Source: Rhodospirillaceae bacterium (GTDB taxonomy: Bacteria > Pseudomonadota > Alphaproteobacteria > UBA8366). Taken from it: 64,000 nucleotides of DNA. This document shows positions 36,956-46,452 of the stretch, one piece after another. Location: the NCBI GenBank assembly GCA_002716125.1, contig PAZH01000003.1, positions 22,347 to 86,346 on the forward strand. The letters run 5' to 3'. Each line of letters opens with the position of its first letter. Position 1 is the stretch's first letter. The notes below the pieces were generated by a model, which saw only the letters and a program-made list of their open reading frames with translations, did no database searches and had not been told where the DNA came from. A program made the position numbers and the translations under genes.

Positions 36956-37708
36956 CTAGGGGCAACTTTGCCCAATCGCGAGAAAACTTTCCGCCTTTAA
37001 GCTAGCACCGCCCACAAGAGCGCCGTTTACGCGAGAACAACGAAGAATTTCCGTCGCATTTTCCGGATTTACCGATCCGCCATACAGCAACCGTGTCGAT
37101 GCGGCGTCCGAATCTGACATCTCATTCTCCAAAACGCTTGAGATGTGCAAATGCATTTCGGAAATCTGCGCCGTTGTCGGCACCTTTCCAGTACCAATTG
37201 CCCAAACGGGCTCATAGGCGATCACTGTGTTGGTTGAATTGGACGTCTCTGGCAGACTTCCCACGACTTGCCTTTCGACTGTCGCCAAGGCGGTGCCCGA
37301 TTCACGCTCCGATTCGCTTTCGCCAACGCAGATAATGACCGACAGACCGCCTTTCAGCGCCGCCGCCGCCTTGGATTTTACCAATGCGTTGCTTTCCCCG
37401 TGATCCGACCGTCGCTCCGAGTGCCCCACGATGACGTAGTGACAACCGATATCCGTCAACATCCCAACCGATACATCGCCCGTATGGGCTCCGGACGCTG
37501 CGCTATGACAATCCTGGGCACCAAGCAGGACGCCGCTGTCTGCCAGAACACCCGAGACTTCGGTTAACGCGGTGAACGGCGGACAGACGAGATAGTCGCA
37601 GGCATGCGCGTCACTACCCGCCGCGATTGCGCCTGCTAATTCACGCGCAGTCGCGATGTCTCCATTCATTTTCCAATTACCGGCAATGAGCGCCTTCGGC
37701 ATCGCCAT
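36956..37708 (-). CDS. tpiA: Triosephosphate isomerase
   Basis: TpiA interconverts glyceraldehyde 3-phosphate and dihydroxyacetone phosphate. About 250 residues with the N-terminal IAGNWKMNG (catalytic Lys), the HSERR catalytic-His block (IVGHSERRSDHGE), the catalytic Glu in VIAYEPVWAIGTGK, and LYGGSVNPEN. The track extends upstream to 37801 with non-family sequence. The ATG at 37708 has GGGGAGG four bases before it, and a second ATG at 37702 is also possible. It diverges from ppiD across a 204-bp gap that shows no further gene. Confidence 0.98.
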   Translation of the reverse strand: MAMPKALIAGNWKMNGDIATARELAGAIAAGSDAHACDYLVCPPFTALTEVSGVLADSGVLLGAQDCHSAASGAHTGDVSVGMLTDIGCHYVIVGHSERRSDHGESNALVKSKAAAALKGGLSVIICVGESESERESGTALATVERQVVGSLPETSNSTNTVIAYEPVWAIGTGKVPTTAQISEMHLHISSVLENEMSDSDAASTRLLYGGSVNPENATEILRCSRVNGALVGGASLKAESFLAIGQSCP

Positions 37709-37912
37709 ATTTCCTCCCCATTTCGTCACTAAAGTCGTCGGCCTTGACCGCAACCGTTCGGTGTGACGCATGTACACCTTTGACCTTATCCTTAAGAGCA
37801 AATCCGAAGCGTTACATCCAGCATTTTTGGCAGTTGCGAGGCAATTCGACGCTCTCTATCATGCGCCGCCTTTAATTTTCGAAATTCGCTAACAAAACGG
37901 CCTAGCCCTATC

Positions 37913-39814
37913 ATGCTTCAAATCTTACGAAATTCTGTCGCTTCGATTTTCACAAAAGCGCTGCTGGGACTAATTATGGTCAGTTTCGCGGTATGGGGCA
38001 TGGGTGACGTTTTTGGCGGCGGATTCTTTGGTAATACGGTCGCTGAGGTCGGATCCGTCAAAATTAACGCCAACGATATCCACAATCAGTACCAACGCGA
38101 GTTGGACCGCCTCCGCCGCATGAACATCGATTCGGAAAGAGCCCGGCAGCTTGGCGTGCAAGACCAGGTCGTACAATCGTTGGTGAATGAAGCCAGTTTT
38201 GATGCGGAAGCAATCGACTTAGGACTCACCGCGAGTGATGCGACCATTGCCACGCAAATCCGTGCGGACCCAACATTCAGAGGCAATCTCGGAACGTTCG
38301 ACCGCATCCAGTACGAGCAAATGCTTCGCGCAAGCGGCTTCACCGAGGAGGCCTATGTAGCGAGCATGCGACGCGAGATTGCTCGTCAGCAGGCGCTCGC
38401 AAGCATTGCGTCGACGATACAAGTACCGAAATCTGTCGCGGACACGATCTATAAGTGGCGTGAAGAAGCGCTAAGCGCTGCAGTCACATATGTGACGATC
38501 GATCCTTCGGCGAGTGTGCCGGAGCCGACAAATACGCAACTGGCGACCTATCACAAAGAAAACGAAGCTGAATTCACAGCACCCGAGCGTCGTGCCGTTA
38601 CCTATTTGGATCTATCCGCAAAAGAATTCGCCAAACAAATTACCATTCCGGAAGACGAACTCGTCGTTGCGTTCGAAGACCGTAGGCAAGAATTCACGGT
38701 TCCGGAGAAGCGGAAAGTGTTGCAGATGGTGGTTTCTGAGAAAGCCGATGCGGAGAAAGCCGCCGTACGTCTCGCGGGCGGTGACGACTTCGCCGTCGTT
38801 GCAAAAGAAATTGCCGATCAGACCGCGGAAAGCATCGACCTTGGTGAAATCACACGCGAAGATATCCCGGAGGAACTTGCGCCAGCGGTCTTCGAACTTG
38901 CGTCAAACAGCATTTCTTCGCCGATCCAAGGCCCTTTCGGCTGGCATATTTTCAAAGTCGAGAGCATTACACCGCTGAAAGAGGCGAAACTTGAAGACGT
39001 GCGCGAACAACTCGTTTCCGAGCTCAGCCATGAGAAGGCTGTCGATAAAGTATTCACCACAGCCAATAAACTGGAAGATGCCATCGGGAGCGGTGCGACG
39101 ATAGAAGTGGCGGGCCGTAACGTTGGTTTGACGGTTAAGAAGATCGACGCCGTCGATGCTGGTGGCCGGAATTCTGAGAACCTTGCCATTGAAGGTTTGC
39201 CTGGCGCACCGTTTCTCGAGACGGTCTTTACGACAAATTCGGGCGAAGCCAGCACATTGGTCGAAGCCCAAGATAGTGGTTTTTTCATTCTTCGCGTTAC
39301 AGGCGTGACACCGTCGAGGGTCCAGAGTTTGACCGAAGTGAGAAAGCAAGCAACAGCCGCATGGAAAAGCGACGAACGTATTAAGCTTGCCGAAGCAAAA
39401 GCAAAGAAGGTCGCCGACCAGCTGAAGTTGGGCCAAAGTCTGAAAGAAATCCCGGGTGCAGAGGGTGAAGCCCTTACACCTATTGCATTTTTCACACGTC
39501 AGACAGGCCCGGCGCGGTCCAAATTGCCGTTCGACGTCATCAACCAGCTTTTTGAAATTAAGAAAGTCGGAGACGTCGCCGTCGGCAGAGATGGAGTTCG
39601 GTTCGTCATCGCCAAGCTGACGGCCATCAAAGCGCCAGAAGCAGCGAAGGATTTCGATACATATCGCGGACTAGCGCAAAATCTTCGGACGATGATCGGC
39701 AGCGACATATTGCAACAATACAATATCGCCCTCCGCGCATCGCACGGCGTTTCAATCAATAACGCGTTGCTGGAGCAGATTTTTGCCGGCGACAACCGTT
39801 ATCCGGGTCATTAA
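37913..39814 (+). CDS. ppiD: Periplasmic peptidyl-prolyl isomerase PpiD
   Basis: PpiD is an inner-membrane-anchored periplasmic chaperone that helps outer-membrane and secreted proteins as they leave the Sec translocon. It has 633 residues. A single N-terminal membrane segment (FTKALLGLIMVSFAVWGMGDVF) follows a short cytoplasmic lead, then a SurA-type chaperone domain (KINANDIHNQYQRELDRL), and a parvulin domain at about residues 265-365 ending SPIQGPFGWHIFKVESITP. The rest is an extended helical C-terminal region. In related genomes trpE and trpG come next; here a convergent deacetylase gene follows instead. Confidence 0.93.
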   Translation: MLQILRNSVASIFTKALLGLIMVSFAVWGMGDVFGGGFFGNTVAEVGSVKINANDIHNQYQRELDRLRRMNIDSERARQLGVQDQVVQSLVNEASFDAEAIDLGLTASDATIATQIRADPTFRGNLGTFDRIQYEQMLRASGFTEEAYVASMRREIARQQALASIASTIQVPKSVADTIYKWREEALSAAVTYVTIDPSASVPEPTNTQLATYHKENEAEFTAPERRAVTYLDLSAKEFAKQITIPEDELVVAFEDRRQEFTVPEKRKVLQMVVSEKADAEKAAVRLAGGDDFAVVAKEIADQTAESIDLGEITREDIPEELAPAVFELASNSISSPIQGPFGWHIFKVESITPLKEAKLEDVREQLVSELSHEKAVDKVFTTANKLEDAIGSGATIEVAGRNVGLTVKKIDAVDAGGRNSENLAIEGLPGAPFLETVFTTNSGEASTLVEAQDSGFFILRVTGVTPSRVQSLTEVRKQATAAWKSDERIKLAEAKAKKVADQLKLGQSLKEIPGAEGEALTPIAFFTRQTGPARSKLPFDVINQLFEIKKVGDVAVGRDGVRFVIAKLTAIKAPEAAKDFDTYRGLAQNLRTMIGSDILQQYNIALRASHGVSINNALLEQIFAGDNRYPGH

Positions 39815-39821
39815 GTGGCTT

Positions 39822-40958
39822 CTAGTTCGATAACAGACCGCTCAACGCAATAAGTTTGAAGCCACGGCTTTCCAGATTTTTTGACCATTCACTTAGAGCT
39901 TCGATTGTTTGGTCGTAAGGATGGCCGATACCGATTGCGTATCCACGCCGTCGACTGATCGCTTCGAGCTCCGATAGCCTCGACCGGATACGGTCTAAAT
40001 CGGTCTCATTATCGAGAAACACATCCCGCGTCAGGACCGACAACCCATTTGCGAGTGCCGTCTTCTTTGCGACGGATTTCGCACTTGTGAGTGAGTCGAG
40101 ATACAGCAATCCTCGCGCCTTTATCTCCTGCATTACGACAGACATGCCGCTTTCCCAGGTGGTGAAGTCGCTCCCCATGTGATTGTTGATCCCGACGAAG
40201 CCGTCAAATTGAGAGAGATTCCACTTAATCCGATTGCGAATCTCTGTCTCGCTTAACGACCGAAGCAGCGCGTTTGGACCAGGGTCAGCGTCGACCGCCT
40301 GCGGCTGCATCGGCAGATGCACTAAGAGTTCATGGCTGTTTGCAACCGCACTGGCAGTCAACGTCTTCAAATTGTAGCCGTAAGGCAAGAATGCGAGCGT
40401 CAGCGGACCTGGTAACGCAATCACCTTTTTTGTTCGCCTCTGATCAATACCCAAATCGTCAATAACGATCACGATTGCGGGAACTACAGGAGCTGACCCG
40501 ACGGTGGGCGGGCGACGAGCAACCTGCGACTGATTCGGAAGAGGCACCGCGGGGGCGTCCACCTTTGGTTTCTCGGACGGGCGCGGCGCCGTTGTCCGTG
40601 GCTCTTCTACCGCGGCCCCTTCGGTTTCTTTCGATTTCTGGTCAGTTCCTGGGGTTGAATAGGCATATGTGCGTACCCGCGCGCTACCTACCTTCGCGAC
40701 GTCAGGTTTCGGAGGAGCCTTTTCTTCGGCAGCTCTATGGCGTTGTTTCTCTTCTAAATTGTCACGCGTGAGGGAGCCGAGATACCCGCCGATCAGTGCG
40801 CCGGCCACAAAAAACACGCCAAGCCCCAAATAAACGTGACGCTTGGTCCGAAACAACCGATCCAGACCGAGCGGCATCCCCGCCGTCGAATTCACCGAAC
40901 GTTCCGCAACGCGCGCAGGTTTCGAGCGCTCTATGTTTCGATATTTATCATCCGACAT
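39822..40958 (-). CDS. Divergent polysaccharide deacetylase family protein (YibQ-like)
   Basis: This has 378 residues: a cytoplasmic lead, one membrane segment (YLGLGVFFVAGALIGGYLGSL, about 43-63), a Pro/Lys-rich periplasmic linker to about residue 155, and a YibQ-type polysaccharide deacetylase domain. Family motifs are VIVIDDLGIDQ, HELLVHLPMQPQ, GINNHMGSDFT (with N and H as expected for metal binding) and AIGIGHPYDQT. In other bacteria such genes lie near the murein hydrolase activator and carboxyl-terminal protease genes; here it is between ppiD and an acyl-CoA carboxylase gene. Activity on peptidoglycan or an exopolysaccharide is inferred only. Confidence 0.88.
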   Translation of the reverse strand: MSDDKYRNIERSKPARVAERSVNSTAGMPLGLDRLFRTKRHVYLGLGVFFVAGALIGGYLGSLTRDNLEEKQRHRAAEEKAPPKPDVAKVGSARVRTYAYSTPGTDQKSKETEGAAVEEPRTTAPRPSEKPKVDAPAVPLPNQSQVARRPPTVGSAPVVPAIVIVIDDLGIDQRRTKKVIALPGPLTLAFLPYGYNLKTLTASAVANSHELLVHLPMQPQAVDADPGPNALLRSLSETEIRNRIKWNLSQFDGFVGINNHMGSDFTTWESGMSVVMQEIKARGLLYLDSLTSAKSVAKKTALANGLSVLTRDVFLDNETDLDRIRSRLSELEAISRRRGYAIGIGHPYDQTIEALSEWSKNLESRGFKLIALSGLLSN

Positions 40959-41015
40959 TGCCGCTACTTTATAGCCGGTCGTGGGAAAGGTCGCGCCCTC
41001 TTCAACGCAAAAAAC

Positions 41016-42578
41016 TTAAGGCCGCATCGGAAATTGCGTCTGTCCAAGCAATTGCGGCAATAAAGGCCGAACTCGATCCAGCCATTCGCATAGCATAGGA
41101 CGCGTTTCGCGCGGATCGATCACGTCATGCGCAGAAAACGATTCCGCTCTCGGAAATGGCGACAAACGTGCTGCCATCATATCTTCGAGTTCTTTTCGTT
41201 TTGCTTCTGGGTCCTCCGCTGCGGCAATTTCCCGTCCAAACGCAACCGCCACGCCGCCTTCCAACGGCAATGCACCCATCTCCGCCGAAGGCCAAAGCAA
41301 TTTGTACGCGTCGTTGCCGTAGTGCGCCGCGGCCGCAACGCCGTAGGACTTCTTAATCACAACGGAAGCCCAGGGAACGCTGCTATCCGCAACAGCGAGA
41401 ACCGCCGCCGTTCCGTATTTTATGGTGCCGGCTTTTTCCGCTTCACTGCCGATCATGAACCCGGGCTCATCAACGAGAGCGATAATTGGGATATGAAATG
41501 TCTCACAAGTCTCGACAAATTTTCGGACTTTCTGTGCGCCGGCTGCGGTCATAGAGCCCGCGTAATAACGACAATCGTTTCCAAAGATACCAACAGATTG
41601 CCCGTTCATTCGCGCGAATCCGACAATCTGACCGGGACCATACTTACGCCCCATCTCGAAAAAACTATCGTGATCGACCACCAGCGCGATCAGCTTCCGC
41701 ATATCGTAAGGCTGGCGCCGGTCACGCGGAATGATGGTTGCCAGTTCCTCTTCGACACGATCGCTTGGATCGCCAATATTTTTATCTGGTACCAATTCCC
41801 ACGCGTTGCGCGGCATGTAGCTTAAAAATTGTCGAATTTGCGTGAATGCGTCTGCCTCATCCTTTGCAACGTTGTCCGCAACGCCGTTGCGCGTGTGAAC
41901 CGCCGCACTTCCAAGCTGTTCTTTCGTCAGGTTTTCGCCGAGCGCGCGCGCGACGACCGCAGGTCCCGCAACCAGCACCTGTGCGGTCTCTTGCGTCATG
42001 ACACAGAAATGAGACGACACCAAACGCGAGGCGGGCAATCCGGCAACCGGCCCAAGAGCCGCGGTCGCGACCGGCACCGTATTCATCGTTTTAGCCACTG
42101 AACGAAACCGCGGCGCTTCAAATACCGGCGAGCCGACTGTAGCGGGAGCCCCCTTCCCGCCGCCGGCACCCGTTACGCTGCCGCCGCCGCCCTCGTGGAG
42201 GCGAATCAAAGGCATTTTGTACTTCAACGCCAAATCTTCCGCATACACGCTCTTCCGAAGGCCAGCTGCGTTCGGCGAACCGCCTTTTAGCGTGAAATCT
42301 TCCCCTCCGATAATGCAGTCCCGCCCCTCGACCTTGCCGAAACCGAGGACGAAATTCGCTGGAAGAAATTCCGTTACATTACCGTCTTCATCGCGATAGG
42401 CGCTGCCGGCCCCCATGCCCAATTCGCGAAAACTGCCTTCATCAAGCAATCCATCGATCCGCTCTCTAATCGTAAGGCGACCTTTTGCGTGCTGGCGCGC
42501 GACCCCTTCTTCACCGCCTAAGAGTTTTGCTAAATCCCGCTTGCGATGAACCTCGCGAATTTCCTCGTCCCATGCCAT
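41016..42578 (-). CDS. Acyl-CoA carboxylase carboxyltransferase (beta) subunit
   Basis: This is a biotin-dependent carboxyltransferase of 520 residues with the crotonase-fold halves typical of propionyl-CoA, methylcrotonyl-CoA or geranyl-CoA carboxylase beta chains. The first half has RLTIRERIDGLLDEGSF, LIRLHEGGGGSVTGAGG and a carboxybiotin-side oxyanion loop. The second has YGPGQIVGFARMNGQSVGI and IIALVDEPGFMIGSEAEKAG, with GVAAAAHYGNDAYKLLWPSAEMG near the end. No biotin carboxylase or biotin carrier gene is adjacent, so the alpha chain must be elsewhere. It diverges from trpD. The acyl-CoA substrate cannot be fixed here. Confidence 0.9.
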   Translation of the reverse strand: MAWDEEIREVHRKRDLAKLLGGEEGVARQHAKGRLTIRERIDGLLDEGSFRELGMGAGSAYRDEDGNVTEFLPANFVLGFGKVEGRDCIIGGEDFTLKGGSPNAAGLRKSVYAEDLALKYKMPLIRLHEGGGGSVTGAGGGKGAPATVGSPVFEAPRFRSVAKTMNTVPVATAALGPVAGLPASRLVSSHFCVMTQETAQVLVAGPAVVARALGENLTKEQLGSAAVHTRNGVADNVAKDEADAFTQIRQFLSYMPRNAWELVPDKNIGDPSDRVEEELATIIPRDRRQPYDMRKLIALVVDHDSFFEMGRKYGPGQIVGFARMNGQSVGIFGNDCRYYAGSMTAAGAQKVRKFVETCETFHIPIIALVDEPGFMIGSEAEKAGTIKYGTAAVLAVADSSVPWASVVIKKSYGVAAAAHYGNDAYKLLWPSAEMGALPLEGGVAVAFGREIAAAEDPEAKRKELEDMMAARLSPFPRAESFSAHDVIDPRETRPMLCEWLDRVRPLLPQLLGQTQFPMRP

Positions 42579-42766
42579 GGTGTTGGCGCCGCTCCCTAAA
42601 ACGAATTACGTTGCGGCAAAACTCTAATCGCGCAGAATAGACGGAACCAGGGAATTTCCGGCGTTTTCGATGCTATTTCGCAAATTATTCCGCGCGCAGT
42701 ATTGACCCGTCGCCGATATTGCACTGAATATCCGGCCGAGCGGATTAGAAAGATTTGAGAAAGCGA

Positions 42767-43795
42767 ATGAGCGACGCCGACAGCACTTTTAAAAGATTGA
42801 TTGCAACGGTCGCAGACGGCAAGAGCCTCAGTGAATCCGAAGCTGTCGAGGCCTTCAATATCATGATGTCCGGCGAGGCCACGCCGTCCCAAATTGCTGG
42901 CTTCCTGATTGCGCTCCGAATTCGCGGCGAGACGGTCGAAGAAATAACGGGTGCGGCGCGTATCATGCGCGAGAAAGCCCTCAAGGTGTCCGCGCCAGAC
43001 GATGCCATCGACGTGGTCGGCACAGGTGGTGATGGTGCAGGAACCCTCAACATTTCAACGGCTACGGCGATTGTTGTGGCGGGTTGCGGCGTACCAGTTG
43101 CAAAACATGGAAATCGTGCCGCGTCGTCGAAATCCGGTGCCGCAGATGTACTCTCCGAATTGGGCATAAACCTGGACGCGGACGTTCCGACGGTTGAGCG
43201 GGCGATCCGGGAAGCTGGAATCGGCTTTCTTTTGGCTCCCGCCTACCACAGTTCCATGCGTCACGTCGGCCCGGCGCGCGTCGAGATGGGTGTGCGCACG
43301 ATATTCAATATTCTGGGGCCCTTGGCGAACCCTGCGTCTGTCAAACGATTGCTTGTCGGAACCTTCGCGCGTGAGTGGGTTGAACCAATGGCGCAAGTGC
43401 TCGGAAACTTGGGTACGGAGCGGGCCTGGGTCGTGCATGGCGCAGACGGTCTTGATGAATTGACCATTACCGGCCCTTCTTACGTCGCCGAGCTCGCAGA
43501 CGGCAAAGAGACGACCCGGGAACTGTCCCCGTCTGACGCAGGACTTCCGACAGCTTCACTGGACGATATCAAAGGCGGCACGCCGGCCGAAAACGCTCAA
43601 GCCATCAGGGATTTGCTCAACGGTCAAAAAGGCGCCTACCGCGATATTGCGTTATACGGTGCATCCGCGGCTTTGCTTATCGCAGGCAAGGTCGAATCTT
43701 TAACCGATGGTGTGGCTGCCGCCGCCGCCGCGATCGATGACGGCAAAGCTGCCGCGGCACTCGCGAAACTCGTTGAGATCACGAGCGGCGAATGA
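42767..43795 (+). CDS. trpD: Anthranilate phosphoribosyltransferase
   Basis: TrpD transfers phosphoribose from PRPP to anthranilate, the second step of tryptophan synthesis. About 342 residues with the PRPP-binding VVGTGGDGAGTLNIST, the KHGNRAASSKSGAADVLSELG block and RTIFNILGPLANP. The track starts at a TTG (42755); the ATG at 42767 (MSDADSTFKRL) is used. It starts a trpD-trpC-moaC operon coupled by ATGA overlaps. trpE and trpG, usually directly upstream in relatives, are not in the window. A 188-bp gap before it, shared with the divergent carboxylase, holds a TTGACC that may be its -35. Confidence 0.97.
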   Translation: MSDADSTFKRLIATVADGKSLSESEAVEAFNIMMSGEATPSQIAGFLIALRIRGETVEEITGAARIMREKALKVSAPDDAIDVVGTGGDGAGTLNISTATAIVVAGCGVPVAKHGNRAASSKSGAADVLSELGINLDADVPTVERAIREAGIGFLLAPAYHSSMRHVGPARVEMGVRTIFNILGPLANPASVKRLLVGTFAREWVEPMAQVLGNLGTERAWVVHGADGLDELTITGPSYVAELADGKETTRELSPSDAGLPTASLDDIKGGTPAENAQAIRDLLNGQKGAYRDIALYGASAALLIAGKVESLTDGVAAAAAAIDDGKAAAALAKLVEITSGE

Positions 43796-44613
43796 GCGAT
43801 ACGTTAAGAAAAATTTGCGACGACAAACGCATTCACATCGACGAATGCAAAGCAGAATGTTCGATCGAGGAAATGATCGAACGGGCCGCCTCTGCACCGA
43901 AAGTGCGTGGATTTGCGGACCGTCTCGAAACTTGTATTGCGGAAGGCCGGACGGGCCTTATCGCGGAAGTTAAGAAAGCATCACCCAGCAAGGGATTGAT
44001 TCGTCCGGACTTTGCACCTGTTGCGATCGCCCGAGCCTACGCGGCTGGCGGTGCCGCTTGCCTCTCAGTCCTAACCGACATTCCTTATTTTCAGGGGCAA
44101 AACGATTACTTGACGGCCGCCCGGACTGCGACCGACCTCCCGGTTCTTCGCAAGGATTTTATGCTGGATCCTTATCAAGTCTACGAAGCGCGCGCGATCG
44201 GTGCCGACTGCATTTTAATCATCATGGCCGCATTGGAAGACGAGACCGCGATTGAACTCTCGGAGTTGGCCACCACACTCGATATGGATGTATTGGTCGA
44301 AGTCCACGACGCGGCTGAGATGGAGCGGGCCCACGCGGTTGCTTCGCGACTGATCGGCATCAATAACCGAAATCTCAAGACCCTCGAAGTTGATATTGCG
44401 ACATCCGAGGCTCTCGCGGCACTCGCGCCGGAGGGCCGCATTCTGGTCGGCGAGAGTGGGCTGAATTCGCGTGCCGATCTGGACCGGATGGCGGCGGTCG
44501 GCGCGCACTGCGTTCTCGTCGGCGAATCGCTGATGCGCCAGGAAGACGTCGTACTTGCGACACAGAGGCTTTTGTTCGGTGATGCCACGCAAGTCGAGAT
44601 GAGCGCAGAATGA
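43792..44613 (+). CDS. trpC: Indole-3-glycerol phosphate synthase
   Basis: TrpC closes the indole ring from carboxyphenylaminodeoxyribulose phosphate. It has 273 residues in a TIM barrel. Visible active-site blocks are [66 protein letters not shown] and [17 protein letters not shown]. It is a separate protein, not fused to TrpF. Start and stop overlap trpD and moaC by four bases each (ATGA). Confidence 0.98.
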   Translation: MSDTLRKICDDKRIHIDECKAECSIEEMIERAASAPKVRGFADRLETCIAEGRTGLIAEVKKASPSKGLIRPDFAPVAIARAYAAGGAACLSVLTDIPYFQGQNDYLTAARTATDLPVLRKDFMLDPYQVYEARAIGADCILIIMAALEDETAIELSELATTLDMDVLVEVHDAAEMERAHAVASRLIGINNRNLKTLEVDIATSEALAALAPEGRILVGESGLNSRADLDRMAAVGAHCVLVGESLMRQEDVVLATQRLLFGDATQVEMSAE

Positions 44614-45086
44614 GCGGCCTCACGCACATCGATGCCGACGGGAATGCCGTTATGGTCGATGTCGGCGATAAAGCTTCGACATCACGGGTCGCGAGTGCGG
44701 CTTGCTCGGTCATTATGCAAGCGGAAACGATTGCCGCTATATCAGATGGAAACATCAAAAAGGGCGATGTCCTCTCCATTGCACAACTGGCGGGAATCAT
44801 GGGTTCGAAAAAGACCGCCGATCTCATTCCCTTATGCCATCCACTGGCACTCACCTCCTCGAAAGTCGAACTTCAGATAGATGCCAAGCGGAACGCCGTC
44901 GATATTACGGCCACTTGCAAAGTTGCAGGGCAAACAGGTGTCGAAATGGAAGCTCTCACGGCTGTATCCGTCGCTGCGCTGACGGTCTACGACATGTGTA
45001 AGGCCATCGACCGGGGAATGCAGATCACCGACATCCGCCTGACGCACAAATCCGGTGGAAAATCCGGTACGTTCGATGCAGCCTGA
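44610..45086 (+). CDS. moaC: Cyclic pyranopterin monophosphate synthase MoaC
   Basis: MoaC, with MoaA, turns GTP into cyclic pyranopterin monophosphate, the first stage of molybdenum cofactor synthesis. It has 158 residues with the family blocks [32 protein letters not shown] (catalytic His and Lys region), [20 protein letters not shown] and [14 protein letters not shown], ending in KSGGKSGTF. It joins the trp genes to moeA, an arrangement conserved in alphaproteobacteria although the pathways differ. Confidence 0.98.
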   Translation: MSGLTHIDADGNAVMVDVGDKASTSRVASAACSVIMQAETIAAISDGNIKKGDVLSIAQLAGIMGSKKTADLIPLCHPLALTSSKVELQIDAKRNAVDITATCKVAGQTGVEMEALTAVSVAALTVYDMCKAIDRGMQITDIRLTHKSGGKSGTFDAA

Positions 45087-45098
45087 CGGCAACGCGCA

Positions 45099-46313
45099 AT
45101 GATTTCAGTCTCAGAAGCGGAAGAACGCATCCTTTTGGCGATTTCGCCGATGCCGCTCGAACAAGTCGTGATTACCGACAGTTTCGGACGCGTCTCAGGG
45201 GAAGACATTCGCTCACGCCGCACACAGCCGCCTATGCCGGTTTCCGCAATGGACGGCTATGCTGTCCGCGCCGCAGATGTGGTTGGCACGCCAGTCGAAC
45301 TGCCGATTGTCGGTTACGCACCAGCCGGCGGGTCTTACGATAAATCCCTCAACGCTGGAGAAGCTGTCCGCATTTTTACCGGAGCACCTGTGCCGGAAGG
45401 CGCGGACGCAATTGTGATCCAAGAAGATACCGAACAGCGCGGCGAAACCGTGCTTGTTAACGAGGGCGCAAAGAGCGGTACCTATATCCGCCCGGCCGGC
45501 TTGGATTTTTCCGAAGATGATATCCTAATCCCGGCAGGCACGCGGATGACCGCGCGGCATGTCGGTTTGATGGCCGCCATGAACGTTCCCTGGATGATGG
45601 CACACCGACGACCCCGCGTCGCAATCCTAGCGACGGGCGATGAGATCGTGATGCCGGGCGATCCGGTTGGCCGAAACCAGATTGTCAGCTCGAGTACCAT
45701 CGCCCTCGCCGCCTTCGTCCAAGCGATGGGAGGCCATCCGGTTTTGCTCGGCATCGCTCCGGACGATCGAGACGGTCTCCGGCATATGGCGGCGGGAATC
45801 GTCGGAAACGACATACTTGTCACGACCGGCGGTGCATCTGTCGGAGATCACGACCTCGTTCAAGATGTCTTGAGCGATCGCGGTATGAATGTCGATTTCT
45901 GGCGAATTGCAATGCGCCCGGGGAAACCGCTTATGTTTGGCGAAATCGATCGTATTCCGGTTCTTGGTTTGCCCGGAAATCCTGTATCGAGCCTCGTTTG
46001 CGCGATGATTTTCTTGCGACCAATCCTCGCAAAAATGCAAGGGTTGAAAGACTTTGATCAAGATATCCATCGCATGGTCTCGGCATCCGATTTACCCGAG
46101 AACGATCGCCGACAAGATTATCTGCGAGCAACGATCGAGGGCGACGGAAGCCATGTCGAGACAGTCAGAGCGTTCTCGAAACAAGACAGCTCGATGATGG
46201 CTACGCTTACGAAATCCGACGCACTGATCATTCGTGAACCGCACGCGCCCGCGCTTGAGGCCGGCGAAAGCGTAGAGGTTCTCAAAATGCCTAGCGGTGT
46301 GTATTCCGGCTGA
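45099..46313 (+). CDS. moeA: Molybdopterin molybdenumtransferase MoeA
   Basis: MoeA inserts molybdate into the adenylylated molybdopterin made by MogA. It has 404 residues. Conserved blocks are PMPVSAMDGYAVRAAD, GEAVRIFTGAPVPEGADAIV, the MoCF domain with LATGDEIVMPGD, TTGGASVGDHDLV and GLPGNPVSSLVC, and the C-terminal barrel. It starts 12 bases after the moaC stop and is the last gene before lexA, which has its own promoter. Confidence 0.98.
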   Translation: MISVSEAEERILLAISPMPLEQVVITDSFGRVSGEDIRSRRTQPPMPVSAMDGYAVRAADVVGTPVELPIVGYAPAGGSYDKSLNAGEAVRIFTGAPVPEGADAIVIQEDTEQRGETVLVNEGAKSGTYIRPAGLDFSEDDILIPAGTRMTARHVGLMAAMNVPWMMAHRRPRVAILATGDEIVMPGDPVGRNQIVSSSTIALAAFVQAMGGHPVLLGIAPDDRDGLRHMAAGIVGNDILVTTGGASVGDHDLVQDVLSDRGMNVDFWRIAMRPGKPLMFGEIDRIPVLGLPGNPVSSLVCAMIFLRPILAKMQGLKDFDQDIHRMVSASDLPENDRRQDYLRATIEGDGSHVETVRAFSKQDSSMMATLTKSDALIIREPHAPALEAGESVEVLKMPSGVYSG

Positions 46314-46351
46314 ATTCGCGCGATTTTTCGAAGAATTCGCAAAAATGCCGG

Positions 46352-46380
46352 TTGACGCGTAAAAAGAACTAAACTAGAAC
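46352..46380 (+). promoter_or_regulatory. lexA promoter
   Basis: TTGACG (46352-46357) and TAGAAC (46375-46380) are separated by 17 bases in the 139-bp gap between moeA and lexA. The SOS box overlaps the -10 element, so LexA binding would block polymerase. Confidence 0.6.
46366..46380. promoter_or_regulatory. SOS box (LexA operator) of alphaproteobacterial type
   Basis: GAAC, seven bases, GAAC (the complement of GTTC-N7-GTTC) is an exact alphaproteobacterial LexA site, 73 bases before the lexA ATG. A second imperfect element, GTTT-N7-GTTC in the other orientation, lies at 46390-46404. lexA is thus probably self-repressed. Confidence 0.82.
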
Positions 46381-46452
46381 AAATTGTGAGTTTACGTTTT
46401 GTTCGCACTGTGAGCGAAACGGACGCGCCGTAAAGAATCTTAAGGAACCGAC

